DNA of 19,303 nucleotides. Source: an uncultured Clostridia bacterium (GTDB lineage: Bacteria; Bacillota; Clostridia; UBA1381). The stretch is taken from assembly GCA_934454215.1 (NCBI GenBank), contig CAKSGG010000059.1, positions 1 to 19,303 of the forward strand. Reading direction: 5' to 3'. The notes below the pieces were generated by a model. That model searched no databases and had not been told where the DNA came from. It worked only from the letters and a program-made list of their open reading frames with translations. Shown piece by piece: positions 1-9,206 of the stretch. Position 1 is the stretch's first letter. The number at the start of each line of letters is the position of its first letter. The position numbers were made by a program, and so were the translations under genes.

Positions 1-644
1 ACCACTGTGAGGTGAAGGGCTGTAACGGCAACCACACGGATATCACAGTGAATCTGTGGAAACTGAAGAATCCTGCCAAAGAGACAATCTTTGAAAACTG
101 CGTGGCAGACGTGAATATTCCCGTGGGAGAAGTATTTACCTCTCCGGTGCTGGAAGGCACAAACGGTGTGCTGCATGTGACAAAAGTGTTCCTGAACGGC
201 TTGGAATATAAGACAGATTACAAAATAGAAATATCGGGAATTAATTCCGATGAAACGATAAGCGTTCCTATGGCGCAGGCGTATGAATACACAATAACGA
301 CAAAGCCGAGAAACTTTGATATAGTTTCGTATACGGTTAAGGATTCGCAGGGAAATACTGTTACGGATTTATCAACAGTAAAAGGTCAGACAGTAACGGT
401 AAGCGCTGAATTGAAAAACTATGAATTAAACGAAAATAAAAACTATGAGTTTATTGCGGCATTGAAGTCAAAGGACTCAAAGCTGACAGACTGTGACTCA
501 TTCAAAGGCGCTCTCGGATTGGGAGAAAGCGAAACGGCAAACGTACAGCTTAATGTTCCGTCGGAGGGAGATTATACATTGGAAATATTCGTATGGTCAT
601 CACTTGAAAGCGGAGTGCCGATTCTTGATAAGATAGTATTTTAG
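1..644 (+). CDS. C-terminal part of an Ig/Fn3-like domain protein (5' end outside window)
   Basis: The reading frame is already open at base 3 and continues to a TAG at 642-644. The GTG at 12 has no convincing ribosome binding site, so I treat the gene as 5'-truncated. About 213 residues are visible. They are beta-strand rich and look like two tandem Ig/Fn3-type modules. The first runs to about the TTKPR stretch. The second starts at NFDIVSYTVKD and ends in a final strand around EIFVWSSLESG. No catalytic motif, membrane segment, LPXTG or SLH motif is present in this part. Such modules usually sit at the C-terminus of large secreted clostridial glycan-binding or glycan-degrading proteins. Given the neighbours, this is probably the end of another exported glycan-active protein, which is inference. 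The 10-bp hairpin just downstream separates it from the next gene. The first ~210 nt are visibly GC-richer than the rest. Confidence 0.75.
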   Translation, partial: HCEVKGCNGNHTDITVNLWKLKNPAKETIFENCVADVNIPVGEVFTSPVLEGTNGVLHVTKVFLNGLEYKTDYKIEISGINSDETISVPMAQAYEYTITTKPRNFDIVSYTVKDSQGNTVTDLSTVKGQTVTVSAELKNYELNENKNYEFIAALKSKDSKLTDCDSFKGALGLGESETANVQLNVPSEGDYTLEIFVWSSLESGVPILDKIVF

Positions 645-651
645 ACCTAAT

Positions 652-678
652 GAGACTGCCGTGTTCGGCGGCAGTCTC
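652..678 (+). terminator. Intercistronic hairpin, weak terminator or processing element
   Basis: GAGACTGCCG (652-661) and CGGCAGTCTC (669-678) form a perfect 10-bp stem with a 7-nt loop. It lies 8 nt after the stop of the first gene. Only TT follows before the AAAAGGAG ribosome binding site of the next gene, so the U-tract is poor. It may be a leaky terminator or a 3'-end stabilising hairpin within one transcript. Confidence 0.6.
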
Positions 679-695
679 TTAAAAGGAGAATATCA

Positions 696-3191
696 ATGAA
701 AAAAATAAACCAATTAATTGCGGCTTTAATCAGCATATTTATGATAATCAGCAATGTAAATATTTATGCGGCAGATAATATGAAAATAATAAAAAACGGC
801 AGCGATTTTGTGCTGACGGGAGCATTTTCGACCCCGAACGAAACAGTAACGCTCAGGGTTTTACCCGTAATGGGAAATACTTCAAATCCGAAAGAATTGG
901 CTGCCATAGACAGCATGGTTACGGATAAAAACGGAAACTTTGAATTTAATTTCAAAGTAAACGGAGAAACGGGAACGTATAAAGCTATTGTATGTTCGCA
1001 AACAAATAAAAAAGAAATTGAATTTTACTTTGACAATTCCGCTCCGACACAGTATAATATATATGTAAGTCCGACAGGAAATGACAATGCGTCGGGAACT
1101 GAGGAAGAACCGTTAAAAACAATAATCGGGGCGAGAAACAGAATAAGACAGCTAAAAAGTAATTTTGAAAACAACTATATTTATACAGTTTATATAGAAA
1201 GCGGAGAATATAATATCAGCGATACAATTATATTCGGGGCGCAGGACGGAGGAAATGAGGAATATCCCGTAACATATAAGGCTGACGGATATGTGACATT
1301 TTCGGGAGGAATAAATATTGATAAGGAAAGCTTTTCAATATCGAATGACAGCAGGATTCCCGAAACGGCAGCCGGAAACGTGTATGAGGCGGATATTTCC
1401 GAATTGGGAGAGCTTGACGAATATATACGTCCGAACGGAGCGCTGAATGTTGAAACAAGCTACTATGATGTTACAGATAACGGCAAGTCACGCACGTTGG
1501 CTCGCTATCCGCAAAACAGTTTTATAAATACGGGAGAAGTTATTGACAGCAAAAGCTTTAATGCAGATGACGATACCGAATTATCGGACGTATGGTTTTT
1601 CGGATATTGGGGAAATTACTGGGCGGCAGAACCCATAAAAGGTAATATTTCGGGCGGCAGGATAAGCCTTAACGGTGAACCGAGCTACACTCTTTCAAAA
1701 AATATGCCGTTTTATATGTTTAATCGTTTGGAGTTTTTGGATAATGCGGGAGAATGGTATATAGATACTGCGGCAAAAAAACTGTTTTATTATCCGTCAG
1801 ACGGTCTTGAAAATATAGAAATTTCCGTATTAAAAGAGCCTGTAATCGGAATATACGGCGCTCGTCATATGGTATTTGACGGAATAGGTGTTTTAAATAC
1901 ACGTGACAGGGGAATGGTTATAGATACAAAAGCGGACGATATAACAATTTTAAATTCACAATTCAGAAATATCGGACACACTGCAATACAAATAGGCTCG
2001 GGTACAAATATAAAAATCAGCGGCTGTATTATTGATTCGATAGGCGGAAGAGGAATAACAGACAGCGGCGGAAACAGATATACGCTTACTTCTTCGGGAA
2101 ATATTATAGAAAATTGCGATATATCGGATTTCGGCAAAATATACAGAACATATGCCGCAGGAGTTACTCTTTGGGGCGTAGGAGCGACTGTAAGAAATAA
2201 TATAATTCACGATTCACCTCATGCAGGAATTGTTTTTGCAGGGAATAACAACCGTATACTGAATAATGAGGTGTACGACTGCTGCAAATATACACGTGAC
2301 GCAGGCGCAATATATGCGGGACGTGACTGGCTGGGATTCGGCTGTGAAGTTTCGGGAAATTATATTCATGATATAAAGACGGAAGTACCTTTGGTAAATG
2401 AAGAAAATGTGAATGCAATTTATCTTGATGATATGTGGAGCGGCACGAAAGTGAAAAATAATATTATTGCACGTACCGGCAGAGCGTTTCTTATCGGCGG
2501 CGGAAAGTATAATCATATTGAATCCAATACGGTTGTTGACTGTGATTACGGAATGATTGCAGACAACAGGGGAGTTGAAGGACAGTGGGCGTACAGCCAT
2601 ACTCTTGACGGCGGTCAGCTTATGGAGAATTATAAGAGGATTGTTAATGACAACCGTTTTGATGAGGATATATGGAAAAACAGTTTTGATAATTTTGAAG
2701 ATATGTGTGCAAGCATCGAATCGGGCAACGGAGGAATTCCCGAGGGCAACAGCATAAAATCAAATATATTCTGCGGAGCTCACGGAGAAAAATATATAAG
2801 CATTGCAAATGAATTTAACAGTTGTTTTTCGGATAATTATATAACCGAAACTTCGGATATAGGGTTTGCGGATTACGAAAACGATGATTTCAGGATTAAC
2901 GGAAATATTCCGAATTATGTTTCATCTTGTATCGAAAATGACAATACAATGAAAAATACATATTGCGATGCAGTGACAACAAGTGATGAAATTGTTATCA
3001 GAAACAGAACCGATAATTCGGTTTGTGCCGATATTTATGCGGTGCACAGGCAGAATGAAATACCGACAAAAACAAATAAATATTTATTGAAAGCTTGCGA
3101 AAACAGGTTTACGGCTTTAAGGCTTGCGGAGGCTGATAAAAATTCGGATATATTTGTGTGGTCGCAGATGAAGCCTTTGTATATGAAATAA
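696..3191 (+). CDS. Secreted right-handed beta-helix protein, GH141-like
   Basis: This is an 831-residue exported protein. The ATG is preceded by AAAAGGAG (681-688) at 7-nt spacing. Residues 1-25 form a signal peptide (basic MKK start, hydrophobic core, cleavage near IYAAD). Residues ~27-117 form an Ig-like module. At 123-130 is YVSPTGND, the hallmark opening of bacterial beta-helix proteins, followed by GARNRIR and a TVYIESGEYNISDT-type strand. The body (~190-730) is a series of N/G-rich beta-helix coils with repeated motifs such as NNIIHDS and GNYIHDI. The linker with GEWYIDTAAKKLFYYPSDG is typical of GH141-type proteins. Acidic clusters shared with the next gene are DAGAIYAGRD (535-544) and YLDD (576-579), and are candidates for the active site. 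Characterised GH141 members include an alpha-L-fucosidase acting on rhamnogalacturonan II and a clostridial xylanase, so the substrate cannot be fixed. No SLH or sortase motif is seen. The end (DIFVWSQMKPLYMK) looks like the last strand of a small beta-sandwich. The family could also be read simply as 'right-handed parallel beta-helix repeat protein'. Confidence 0.85.
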   Translation: MKKINQLIAALISIFMIISNVNIYAADNMKIIKNGSDFVLTGAFSTPNETVTLRVLPVMGNTSNPKELAAIDSMVTDKNGNFEFNFKVNGETGTYKAIVCSQTNKKEIEFYFDNSAPTQYNIYVSPTGNDNASGTEEEPLKTIIGARNRIRQLKSNFENNYIYTVYIESGEYNISDTIIFGAQDGGNEEYPVTYKADGYVTFSGGINIDKESFSISNDSRIPETAAGNVYEADISELGELDEYIRPNGALNVETSYYDVTDNGKSRTLARYPQNSFINTGEVIDSKSFNADDDTELSDVWFFGYWGNYWAAEPIKGNISGGRISLNGEPSYTLSKNMPFYMFNRLEFLDNAGEWYIDTAAKKLFYYPSDGLENIEISVLKEPVIGIYGARHMVFDGIGVLNTRDRGMVIDTKADDITILNSQFRNIGHTAIQIGSGTNIKISGCIIDSIGGRGITDSGGNRYTLTSSGNIIENCDISDFGKIYRTYAAGVTLWGVGATVRNNIIHDSPHAGIVFAGNNNRILNNEVYDCCKYTRDAGAIYAGRDWLGFGCEVSGNYIHDIKTEVPLVNEENVNAIYLDDMWSGTKVKNNIIARTGRAFLIGGGKYNHIESNTVVDCDYGMIADNRGVEGQWAYSHTLDGGQLMENYKRIVNDNRFDEDIWKNSFDNFEDMCASIESGNGGIPEGNSIKSNIFCGAHGEKYISIANEFNSCFSDNYITETSDIGFADYENDDFRINGNIPNYVSSCIENDNTMKNTYCDAVTTSDEIVIRNRTDNSVCADIYAVHRQNEIPTKTNKYLLKACENRFTALRLAEADKNSDIFVWSQMKPLYMK

Positions 3192-3228
3192 AAATAAGCC
3201 GTTAAATACGGCAGAACGGAGCGGATAT

Positions 3229-6200
3229 ATGAAGAAAATTATATCACTGGCATTAACGCTGTTTTTGATTTTGCCTATGTATGTAAAAGCGGAAACGGAG
3301 GAAATAAATATATATGTTTCTCCGAGGGGAAACGATATGTCAAACGGAGCTTTTTCATCACCGCTTGCAACAATTGAGGGAGCAAGACGGCGTGTTCGCG
3401 AATATATAAAATACGGTAAAAATATAAATGTAAATTTTTTCGGCGGCGAGTATGAAGTAAAAAATACGGCGGTGTTTGAGGCAAAAGACAGTGCCGCCGA
3501 CGGAACCAAGATTACATATAAAGCCTACAATGATGAAAAGGTCACGTTTCGGGGCAGTCATATAATTAATCAAAAATTATTTATGCCTGTGGAAGATAAA
3601 AGCATAAGAAACCGTTTGCAGCAGGAGGTAAGAGATAAGATAGGCTGTATGGATTTAAAGGCGGCGGGAATAGATGAGCTTGAAAAATACATTCCGCCGA
3701 AAGAATATATGCAGACAGTGGTGTCATATCCGAAATTATATCTTGACGATAACGAACAGCAGCTTTCAAGATGGCCTAATGTAGGCTACAACACAATTGA
3801 GAAGGTGCTTGATAACGGAGCAATAAAGCGAAACGGCGATTTGTCGGGCAGACCTGCCATAATCGGCTATAAAAGCCCTAACATAGACCGATGGACAGCG
3901 GCAAAGGACGCAATTATAGAGGGTATTTTCTGTAACGAATACGCATTTGAAAGGCTGTATATAAAAGAAGTAAATCCGAGTGAAAGAACGATAACAACAG
4001 ACGGTTCTACGGTTTACGGCGTTGCTGAGGGGAAACGTTGGGCGGCTGTAAATCTTATGGAGGAAATTGATATACCGGGAGAATACTATATTGATATTGA
4101 TAACATGAAGTTGTATTACTACCCTCCGTACGGAATTAAAGACGGTAAGCTTGAAATTACAACGCTTACAAAGCCTATGATGACGGGTGAAAATGTTCAT
4201 GGCTTGGTTTTTGAAAATTTATCTTTTGAAAAGACAAGGGCAAGAGTAGGCGAGTTTAATAATTGCTATGATATAACGTTTGACGGGTGCAGTATTAAAA
4301 ATATAGGTCATCAGGCGCTGAATATGCAGAAAGTATCAAAAATCAATATAAACGGCTGCCGTTTTGACAGCGTGGGCGGTACCTGCATATATATTGAGGG
4401 TGGAGACAGAACAACGCTTACGGGTGCGGATAATCATATTGAAAACAATACGTTTTATAAAATGGGACGTGAAACAAAAACGTATGCGGGAGCTGTTGAT
4501 ATTTACGGCGTCGGGACCTATGTAGAGCGTAATATTATGCACGAGGCACCGCATCAGGTAATACGTTTCAGCGGCAATAACCATAAAATCAGATATAATG
4601 AAATATACAATGCCGTAAAAGAAACGCTTGATTCAAGTGCCGTATACTGCGGACGTGATTATACGATGTGGGGAAATGAAATTGCGTATAATTACATTCA
4701 TGATATAAAGTCAAGCGCAAACGTTGCGGGGTTGTTTGCGGCAGGCGTTTACCTTGACGACATGTGGAGCGGTACGAACGTACATCATAATATATTTGTA
4801 AATACGGATTTGGGAGTGCTTGCGAACGGCGGAAGAAATAACACAATAAATTCAAATATTTTTGCAAATTGCGATACAAGCATTTATTTTGTAAATTCCG
4901 GCGAAACATGGGCAAAGGCTTCAACATTACCGGGGGGTGATGCATATAAGACTCTGGGAAAGGTTGATTATATGAATCCTCCGTACAGTGTGCAGTATCC
5001 CGAGCTGCCCGAAATATCGAAAGATTTGGCAGAGCTTGGAAGTCCGAAAAATAATACGATTTGCGATAACCTTATATACAAATGCCCCGAAACGGTTATA
5101 TCGGACAGCGTATATAAATTTGCAAAGAAGATAGAAAATAATATTGAAACCGATGAGGCTGAGTTTAACAATCCCGAAAACGGCGATTACACGATAAAAA
5201 AAGACAGCGATATATTAAATAAGCTGCCCGAAATCGGAGAAATAAATATATCCGAAATAGGACTGACCTCCGATGAGGACAGATTGGATATAGATAAATT
5301 TAAGCTTATTTATCCAAAAAACGGACAAGCCGAAATAAATAATGTTTCACAATTGTTTATGTGGGATTATGCTGATGAAGCCGATTATTTTGAATTGACA
5401 ATTGCAAAGGATTCGGGCTTTAACGAGGTTGTTTATAAAGAAAATACACGCTATAATTATGCGGTTGTGAAAGGTCTTGAAAGCGGAAATATAAAATACT
5501 ATTGGAAAGTGACGGCAAGAAATTATTCAAGACAAATGCCGGCTGTAAAAGAAAATATGGGTGCGGCATATTTGTGCAAAACTCCGCTTTGGGGATATGT
5601 TGATACGGATTTGTTAAATTCCAATATGGAAACCGCATTGAATTTGGCAAACACAATAACGGAGGGTGACGGAATCGGCGAATATCCCGAAGGCAGCAAA
5701 CAGCAGCTTGCTGATTTGGTTGATTTGTGTAATGCACTGAAAAAGAAAAAGAATGTTTTACAGCAGGAAATAGACGATTATGACAGCAGATTGCAAAAGA
5801 AGATAAACGAGGTAAAAATTTCGGCTAAAAGCGGATATGTTTCCGTGCCCGAGTTGAATGCAGATGAGTGGAGCGGCAGTGCGGAGATTGCATTTTCCGA
5901 TAATATTATGAAAATTGCAAATGGTGTTGCGTCAAGCACTTATGAATATACGGGCTGTGAAATGCTTTGCTTTGATATGAAAACGGATTATAACGGAAAA
6001 TGGTCGGGCTTTGCATTAAAACAAAACAGACCGAAAGAGTATGTGTATTCAAATTCTGGGGACGCATATCTTGTAGTCGTCAAAGAGGATATTATAGAAC
6101 TGCAAAGATTCAGAAACGGAATATCAAAATTCCTTGCGACAGTACCGAATAAATATATAGGCAAGGGCGAATGGAGCAGTATTCAGTTTGGCGCATTTAA

Positions 6201-6933
6201 TGTAAAAAAAGGCGTTCGGCTTATACTGAATATAAACGGAGAAAATGTGTTTGATTATACCGATAAAAAGAATGCGATAACCTCAAACGGACATATCACT
6301 TTTTATGACGTAAGCGGGAATAACGGCTTGCAGATACGTAAAACCGAAAAGCTTCCCGATGAAGAATTTGATTTAAGCCGTGAAATAAACTATCCCGAGC
6401 CTGAGATTCTAAAAGGCCTGTTTACGGATAAAAGCTTATGGACAAAGGACGGTTCATGGTTTATGGACGGTGATATATCTGTTGATGAGAATGGTATAAA
6501 AGCAACGGGAACGCATTTTGTAACCAATTCCATACTGCCTGTTGACAGCGTTATAAAATTTAAGGCGAAATTTAATCTGGGTACAAGCTGGCAGGCTTTG
6601 TCGATAAGAAATTCAACACCGACCGTTATGCCGTGGAATACGGGAGCAAATAATTACCTTATTGCGTTTAAGCCGAAATCAATAGAGGTGCAGAAATTCA
6701 TAGACGACAAAAACGAGTATATTGCAATTTTTGAAAATACATATATGAAGTCGGGCGAGTGGCATGATTATGAGATAACAACCCGAAAGGCTGCAGACGG
6801 AGTAAGAATAATTTTCAAAATTGACGATAATGTTTTGCTTGATTACGTGGACGAGTATGCTGTCATGTCGGCAGGATATATGGGATTTTACGATTTTTCA
6901 AAATTGGGAATGGAGATAAAAGAAAGTCAATGA
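3229..6933 (+). CDS. Large secreted beta-helix protein, GH141-like, with tandem C-terminal beta-sandwich modules
   Basis: This 1234-residue exported protein starts at an ATG 7 nt after CGGAG (3217-3221). Residues 1-21 are a signal peptide (cleavage near VKAET). The beta-helix part (~25-680) opens with YVSPRGNDMSNG, then GARRRVREYI. It contains GEYYIDIDNMKLYYYPP, SSAVYCGRD (469-477) and YLDDMWSG (508-515), all matching the upstream paralogue. Residues ~694-790 form an Fn3-like module with a YYWKVTARN strand. Residues ~795-865 are a helical, Lys/Glu-rich linker with GIGEYPEGSKQQLAD, resembling FIVAR-type spacers. Two related concanavalin-like modules (~868-1036 and ~1065-1233) end the protein. 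Each carries a GEW motif, a RLILNINGENVFDY or RIIFKIDDNVLLDY strand, and an ITFYD or MGFYD strand. These probably bind carbohydrate. The likely role is hydrolysis of a plant-type polysaccharide outside the cell, which is inference. Its stop overlaps the start of the lyase gene (ATGA), so translation is likely coupled. Confidence 0.85.
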   Translation: MKKIISLALTLFLILPMYVKAETEEINIYVSPRGNDMSNGAFSSPLATIEGARRRVREYIKYGKNINVNFFGGEYEVKNTAVFEAKDSAADGTKITYKAYNDEKVTFRGSHIINQKLFMPVEDKSIRNRLQQEVRDKIGCMDLKAAGIDELEKYIPPKEYMQTVVSYPKLYLDDNEQQLSRWPNVGYNTIEKVLDNGAIKRNGDLSGRPAIIGYKSPNIDRWTAAKDAIIEGIFCNEYAFERLYIKEVNPSERTITTDGSTVYGVAEGKRWAAVNLMEEIDIPGEYYIDIDNMKLYYYPPYGIKDGKLEITTLTKPMMTGENVHGLVFENLSFEKTRARVGEFNNCYDITFDGCSIKNIGHQALNMQKVSKININGCRFDSVGGTCIYIEGGDRTTLTGADNHIENNTFYKMGRETKTYAGAVDIYGVGTYVERNIMHEAPHQVIRFSGNNHKIRYNEIYNAVKETLDSSAVYCGRDYTMWGNEIAYNYIHDIKSSANVAGLFAAGVYLDDMWSGTNVHHNIFVNTDLGVLANGGRNNTINSNIFANCDTSIYFVNSGETWAKASTLPGGDAYKTLGKVDYMNPPYSVQYPELPEISKDLAELGSPKNNTICDNLIYKCPETVISDSVYKFAKKIENNIETDEAEFNNPENGDYTIKKDSDILNKLPEIGEINISEIGLTSDEDRLDIDKFKLIYPKNGQAEINNVSQLFMWDYADEADYFELTIAKDSGFNEVVYKENTRYNYAVVKGLESGNIKYYWKVTARNYSRQMPAVKENMGAAYLCKTPLWGYVDTDLLNSNMETALNLANTITEGDGIGEYPEGSKQQLADLVDLCNALKKKKNVLQQEIDDYDSRLQKKINEVKISAKSGYVSVPELNADEWSGSAEIAFSDNIMKIANGVASSTYEYTGCEMLCFDMKTDYNGKWSGFALKQNRPKEYVYSNSGDAYLVVVKEDIIELQRFRNGISKFLATVPNKYIGKGEWSSIQFGAFNVKKGVRLILNINGENVFDYTDKKNAITSNGHITFYDVSGNNGLQIRKTEKLPDEEFDLSREINYPEPEILKGLFTDKSLWTKDGSWFMDGDISVDENGIKATGTHFVTNSILPVDSVIKFKAKFNLGTSWQALSIRNSTPTVMPWNTGANNYLIAFKPKSIEVQKFIDDKNEYIAIFENTYMKSGEWHDYEITTRKAADGVRIIFKIDDNVLLDYVDEYAVMSAGYMGFYDFSKLGMEIKESQ

Positions 6934-9206
6934 GAAATGTAATGATAAATTATGCCGAAAGCATATTTGAGCCGTTTTGGGATTGCGGAGAATCATATCC
7001 GAATCATCATAAATATTCGCCGCTGACGCATTATACCGTCGGTACGCCGAATACCGCCGCACATACAGATACAACATGGTGCGGCGTGTCGGTATCGGTT
7101 GATAGGTGCTCCGATAAAGAATATGATATAATATTAAAATCGAAATGCAAAATGGATTCGGCTGATTTTGATACGTTCAGACTGTTCGGCGCAGTTCCAA
7201 AATCGGTAAAAGTGAGAATAAATCTTGAAATAGATAATGAAACAATATCAGGTGAATTTATCGGAAAAGGCGAGACAGACGAATATACCTTTAAAATTAA
7301 AAGAGGGACTGTTTCGCATTTGGAAATGTGCTTTAAGGCTTTTGAAGATTATCAGAGCGTTCAGCTATTTTATCTGGGACTTTGCGACAGCGAAAGAAAA
7401 AGCTTTATGGAGAGCGTAAAATCTCCGTATGATGAAAGCTGGGAGGGGTGCTTTAAAGATGATGTTGAAATATGTCCGCAGACGGAATTGTATTTCAATG
7501 AAGAAGAACTTGCACAGCTCCGAAAAAAGCTGAAAATCAAGCCGTTTTCGGATATTATGGAAAAGCTCAGAGCGCAGGCGGAAAATGATTTGAATATCTA
7601 TCCCGAAAGGGACGTAAGCACATTTATTATAAATCCCGACAGGCGGTGGGTAAGCCCGAGAGATTTAAAAAGAACGGAAATAGCGGCGGCTATGGAAAGA
7701 CTTGCATTTGTAGGAATCGTTGATAAAAATATTGCTATGCTGCGCCTTGCGTGCCGAATGGCGCTGTGTGCGGCACACTGTACATATTGGTGTGAAAGCA
7801 TTATGGGAGTATTTCCGGGCGCAACATGGCATCACCGTTCGTTTATGGAGGAGCAGTATTCAAAGGCTTGTTCGCTTGTACTTGACTGGGCGGGAGGCTT
7901 GCTGACGTGGCACGGTAAAAACATAATATATGACGCCATAATAATGAAAGGCTTGCCGAGAATAGAAGCGGATTTTATGACCGTGGATTATATACGCCAT
8001 ATGAATCAGGGACTGGTATTTTCAAGCGGAAGAATAACGGCTCTTATAACTCTTTCAAAAAAATATCCCCGTTACGAAAAACGCCTTGCTGAGGCGGAGC
8101 AGGATTTATTTGAAATGCTTGACAATTATTTTGACGATGACGGCGGGATGGCGGAGGGCCCTGCATACTGGAATTATACATTGTTTCATGTTTTGCCGCT
8201 GTTATATGTAATTGCAAGGCGGAGAGGAAAAACAATAAAAGATATTCTTACGGAAAAACTGAAAAAAACCGTAAATTACGGTCTGTGTATGCTAAGCGAC
8301 GAGGATAACGGACGCTTTATGCTGCCGGTAAATGACAGTCATAAGCAGGAATATAATCCAATAATAGCGGCGGTATTTTCACAGCTTGATGAGAAATGGA
8401 AACAGATATATTCACGTATGGCGGATAACGGAATTGAGGCTGATAAGGAGTTTTTGATTTTGGCTCAATCCGAAAAATGTGAGGTTAAAGATAATATATT
8501 AAGCAATGGAATTATATCAAATATTCAATCGGGGCAAATATCGCTCAGGCGAAAAATGAATCCGAGCGGAACGGTTCATTTGCATCTGGTAAGCGGCAAA
8601 ACCTATTTCGGACATACGCACGGCGATAAGGGTTCGTTTATTCTGGAGCTTGACGGCGAGCCGATTTTCATTGACAGAGGTATGGCGCCTTACGGAATGT
8701 CATATTCGGAAATACAGACAAGCCAAATGCACAACTGTTTTGTGCCGACCGAAAATGAAAAGATTTTTACACAGCCGAAATTTGATGTATACGGCGGAAA
8801 AATAACGGAGTGTGTTCAAGATGGGACGGCGTATATATTTGAAACCGATATAACGGACGCATGGGAGAAGGGCAGATTTGAGCTGCTTAAAAGAAAAATT
8901 ATTTCGTATGAGGATAACACATTGGTTATAGAAGATGAAATGATTTCCGAAAATCAATATGAAATGTGTTTTTATCTTAATACATTGGGAGAGATTGAGA
9001 AGAATGAGGACAGTGCGGTGATACTTACGAAAAACCACAGAGCTGTTGTGGAATTTGATACTGATGAGCTTAAAAGCGTATGTGCGGAGTCTTTCGGCAT
9101 GGACGAAAACATGAAACCCGTAAACAGGCTTTGCCTTAAATATAACAAGAGCGGAAATATCAGTATAAAAACAATAATAAAATTTGAACGGAGGCAACAT
9201 AAGTGA
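6930..9206 (+). CDS. Heparinase II/III-family protein (polysaccharide lyase fold), no signal peptide
   Basis: The protein has 758 residues. The start ATG overlaps the preceding TGA (ATGA), and a GGAG at 6912-6915 lies 14 nt upstream. ATGs at codons 3 and 5 of this frame are not excluded. The N-terminal ~170 residues are beta-rich and of unclear type. Residues ~190-500 are helical like the alpha-toroid of heparinase II/III lyases, including GGMAEGPAYWNY (405-416). Residues ~530-720 match the Heparinase_II_III beta-sandwich, with GHTHGDKGSF (H562, H564, D566), GEPIFIDRG and HNCFVP. Such enzymes eliminate uronic-acid-containing polysaccharides or oligosaccharides through Tyr/His general acid-base chemistry. 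There is no signal peptide or membrane helix, so it should act in the cytoplasm on imported oligosaccharides, unlike its exported neighbours. The PL family and substrate cannot be told from sequence alone. A non-catalytic member of the fold is possible. Confidence 0.85.
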   Translation: MRNVMINYAESIFEPFWDCGESYPNHHKYSPLTHYTVGTPNTAAHTDTTWCGVSVSVDRCSDKEYDIILKSKCKMDSADFDTFRLFGAVPKSVKVRINLEIDNETISGEFIGKGETDEYTFKIKRGTVSHLEMCFKAFEDYQSVQLFYLGLCDSERKSFMESVKSPYDESWEGCFKDDVEICPQTELYFNEEELAQLRKKLKIKPFSDIMEKLRAQAENDLNIYPERDVSTFIINPDRRWVSPRDLKRTEIAAAMERLAFVGIVDKNIAMLRLACRMALCAAHCTYWCESIMGVFPGATWHHRSFMEEQYSKACSLVLDWAGGLLTWHGKNIIYDAIIMKGLPRIEADFMTVDYIRHMNQGLVFSSGRITALITLSKKYPRYEKRLAEAEQDLFEMLDNYFDDDGGMAEGPAYWNYTLFHVLPLLYVIARRRGKTIKDILTEKLKKTVNYGLCMLSDEDNGRFMLPVNDSHKQEYNPIIAAVFSQLDEKWKQIYSRMADNGIEADKEFLILAQSEKCEVKDNILSNGIISNIQSGQISLRRKMNPSGTVHLHLVSGKTYFGHTHGDKGSFILELDGEPIFIDRGMAPYGMSYSEIQTSQMHNCFVPTENEKIFTQPKFDVYGGKITECVQDGTAYIFETDITDAWEKGRFELLKRKIISYEDNTLVIEDEMISENQYEMCFYLNTLGEIEKNEDSAVILTKNHRAVVEFDTDELKSVCAESFGMDENMKPVNRLCLKYNKSGNISIKTIIKFERRQHK

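Noticed and set aside
2214..2600. Long antisense frames opposite the beta-helix genes (also 3117-3509, 3766-4200, 8700-9236)
   Set aside because: They lack ribosome binding sites, have low-complexity composition unlike real proteins, and mirror the coding frame of clear genes.
3198..3212. Small hairpin between the two beta-helix genes as a terminator
   Set aside because: The stem is only 5 bp with no U-tract and the downstream ribosome binding site follows directly, so it is unlikely to stop transcription.
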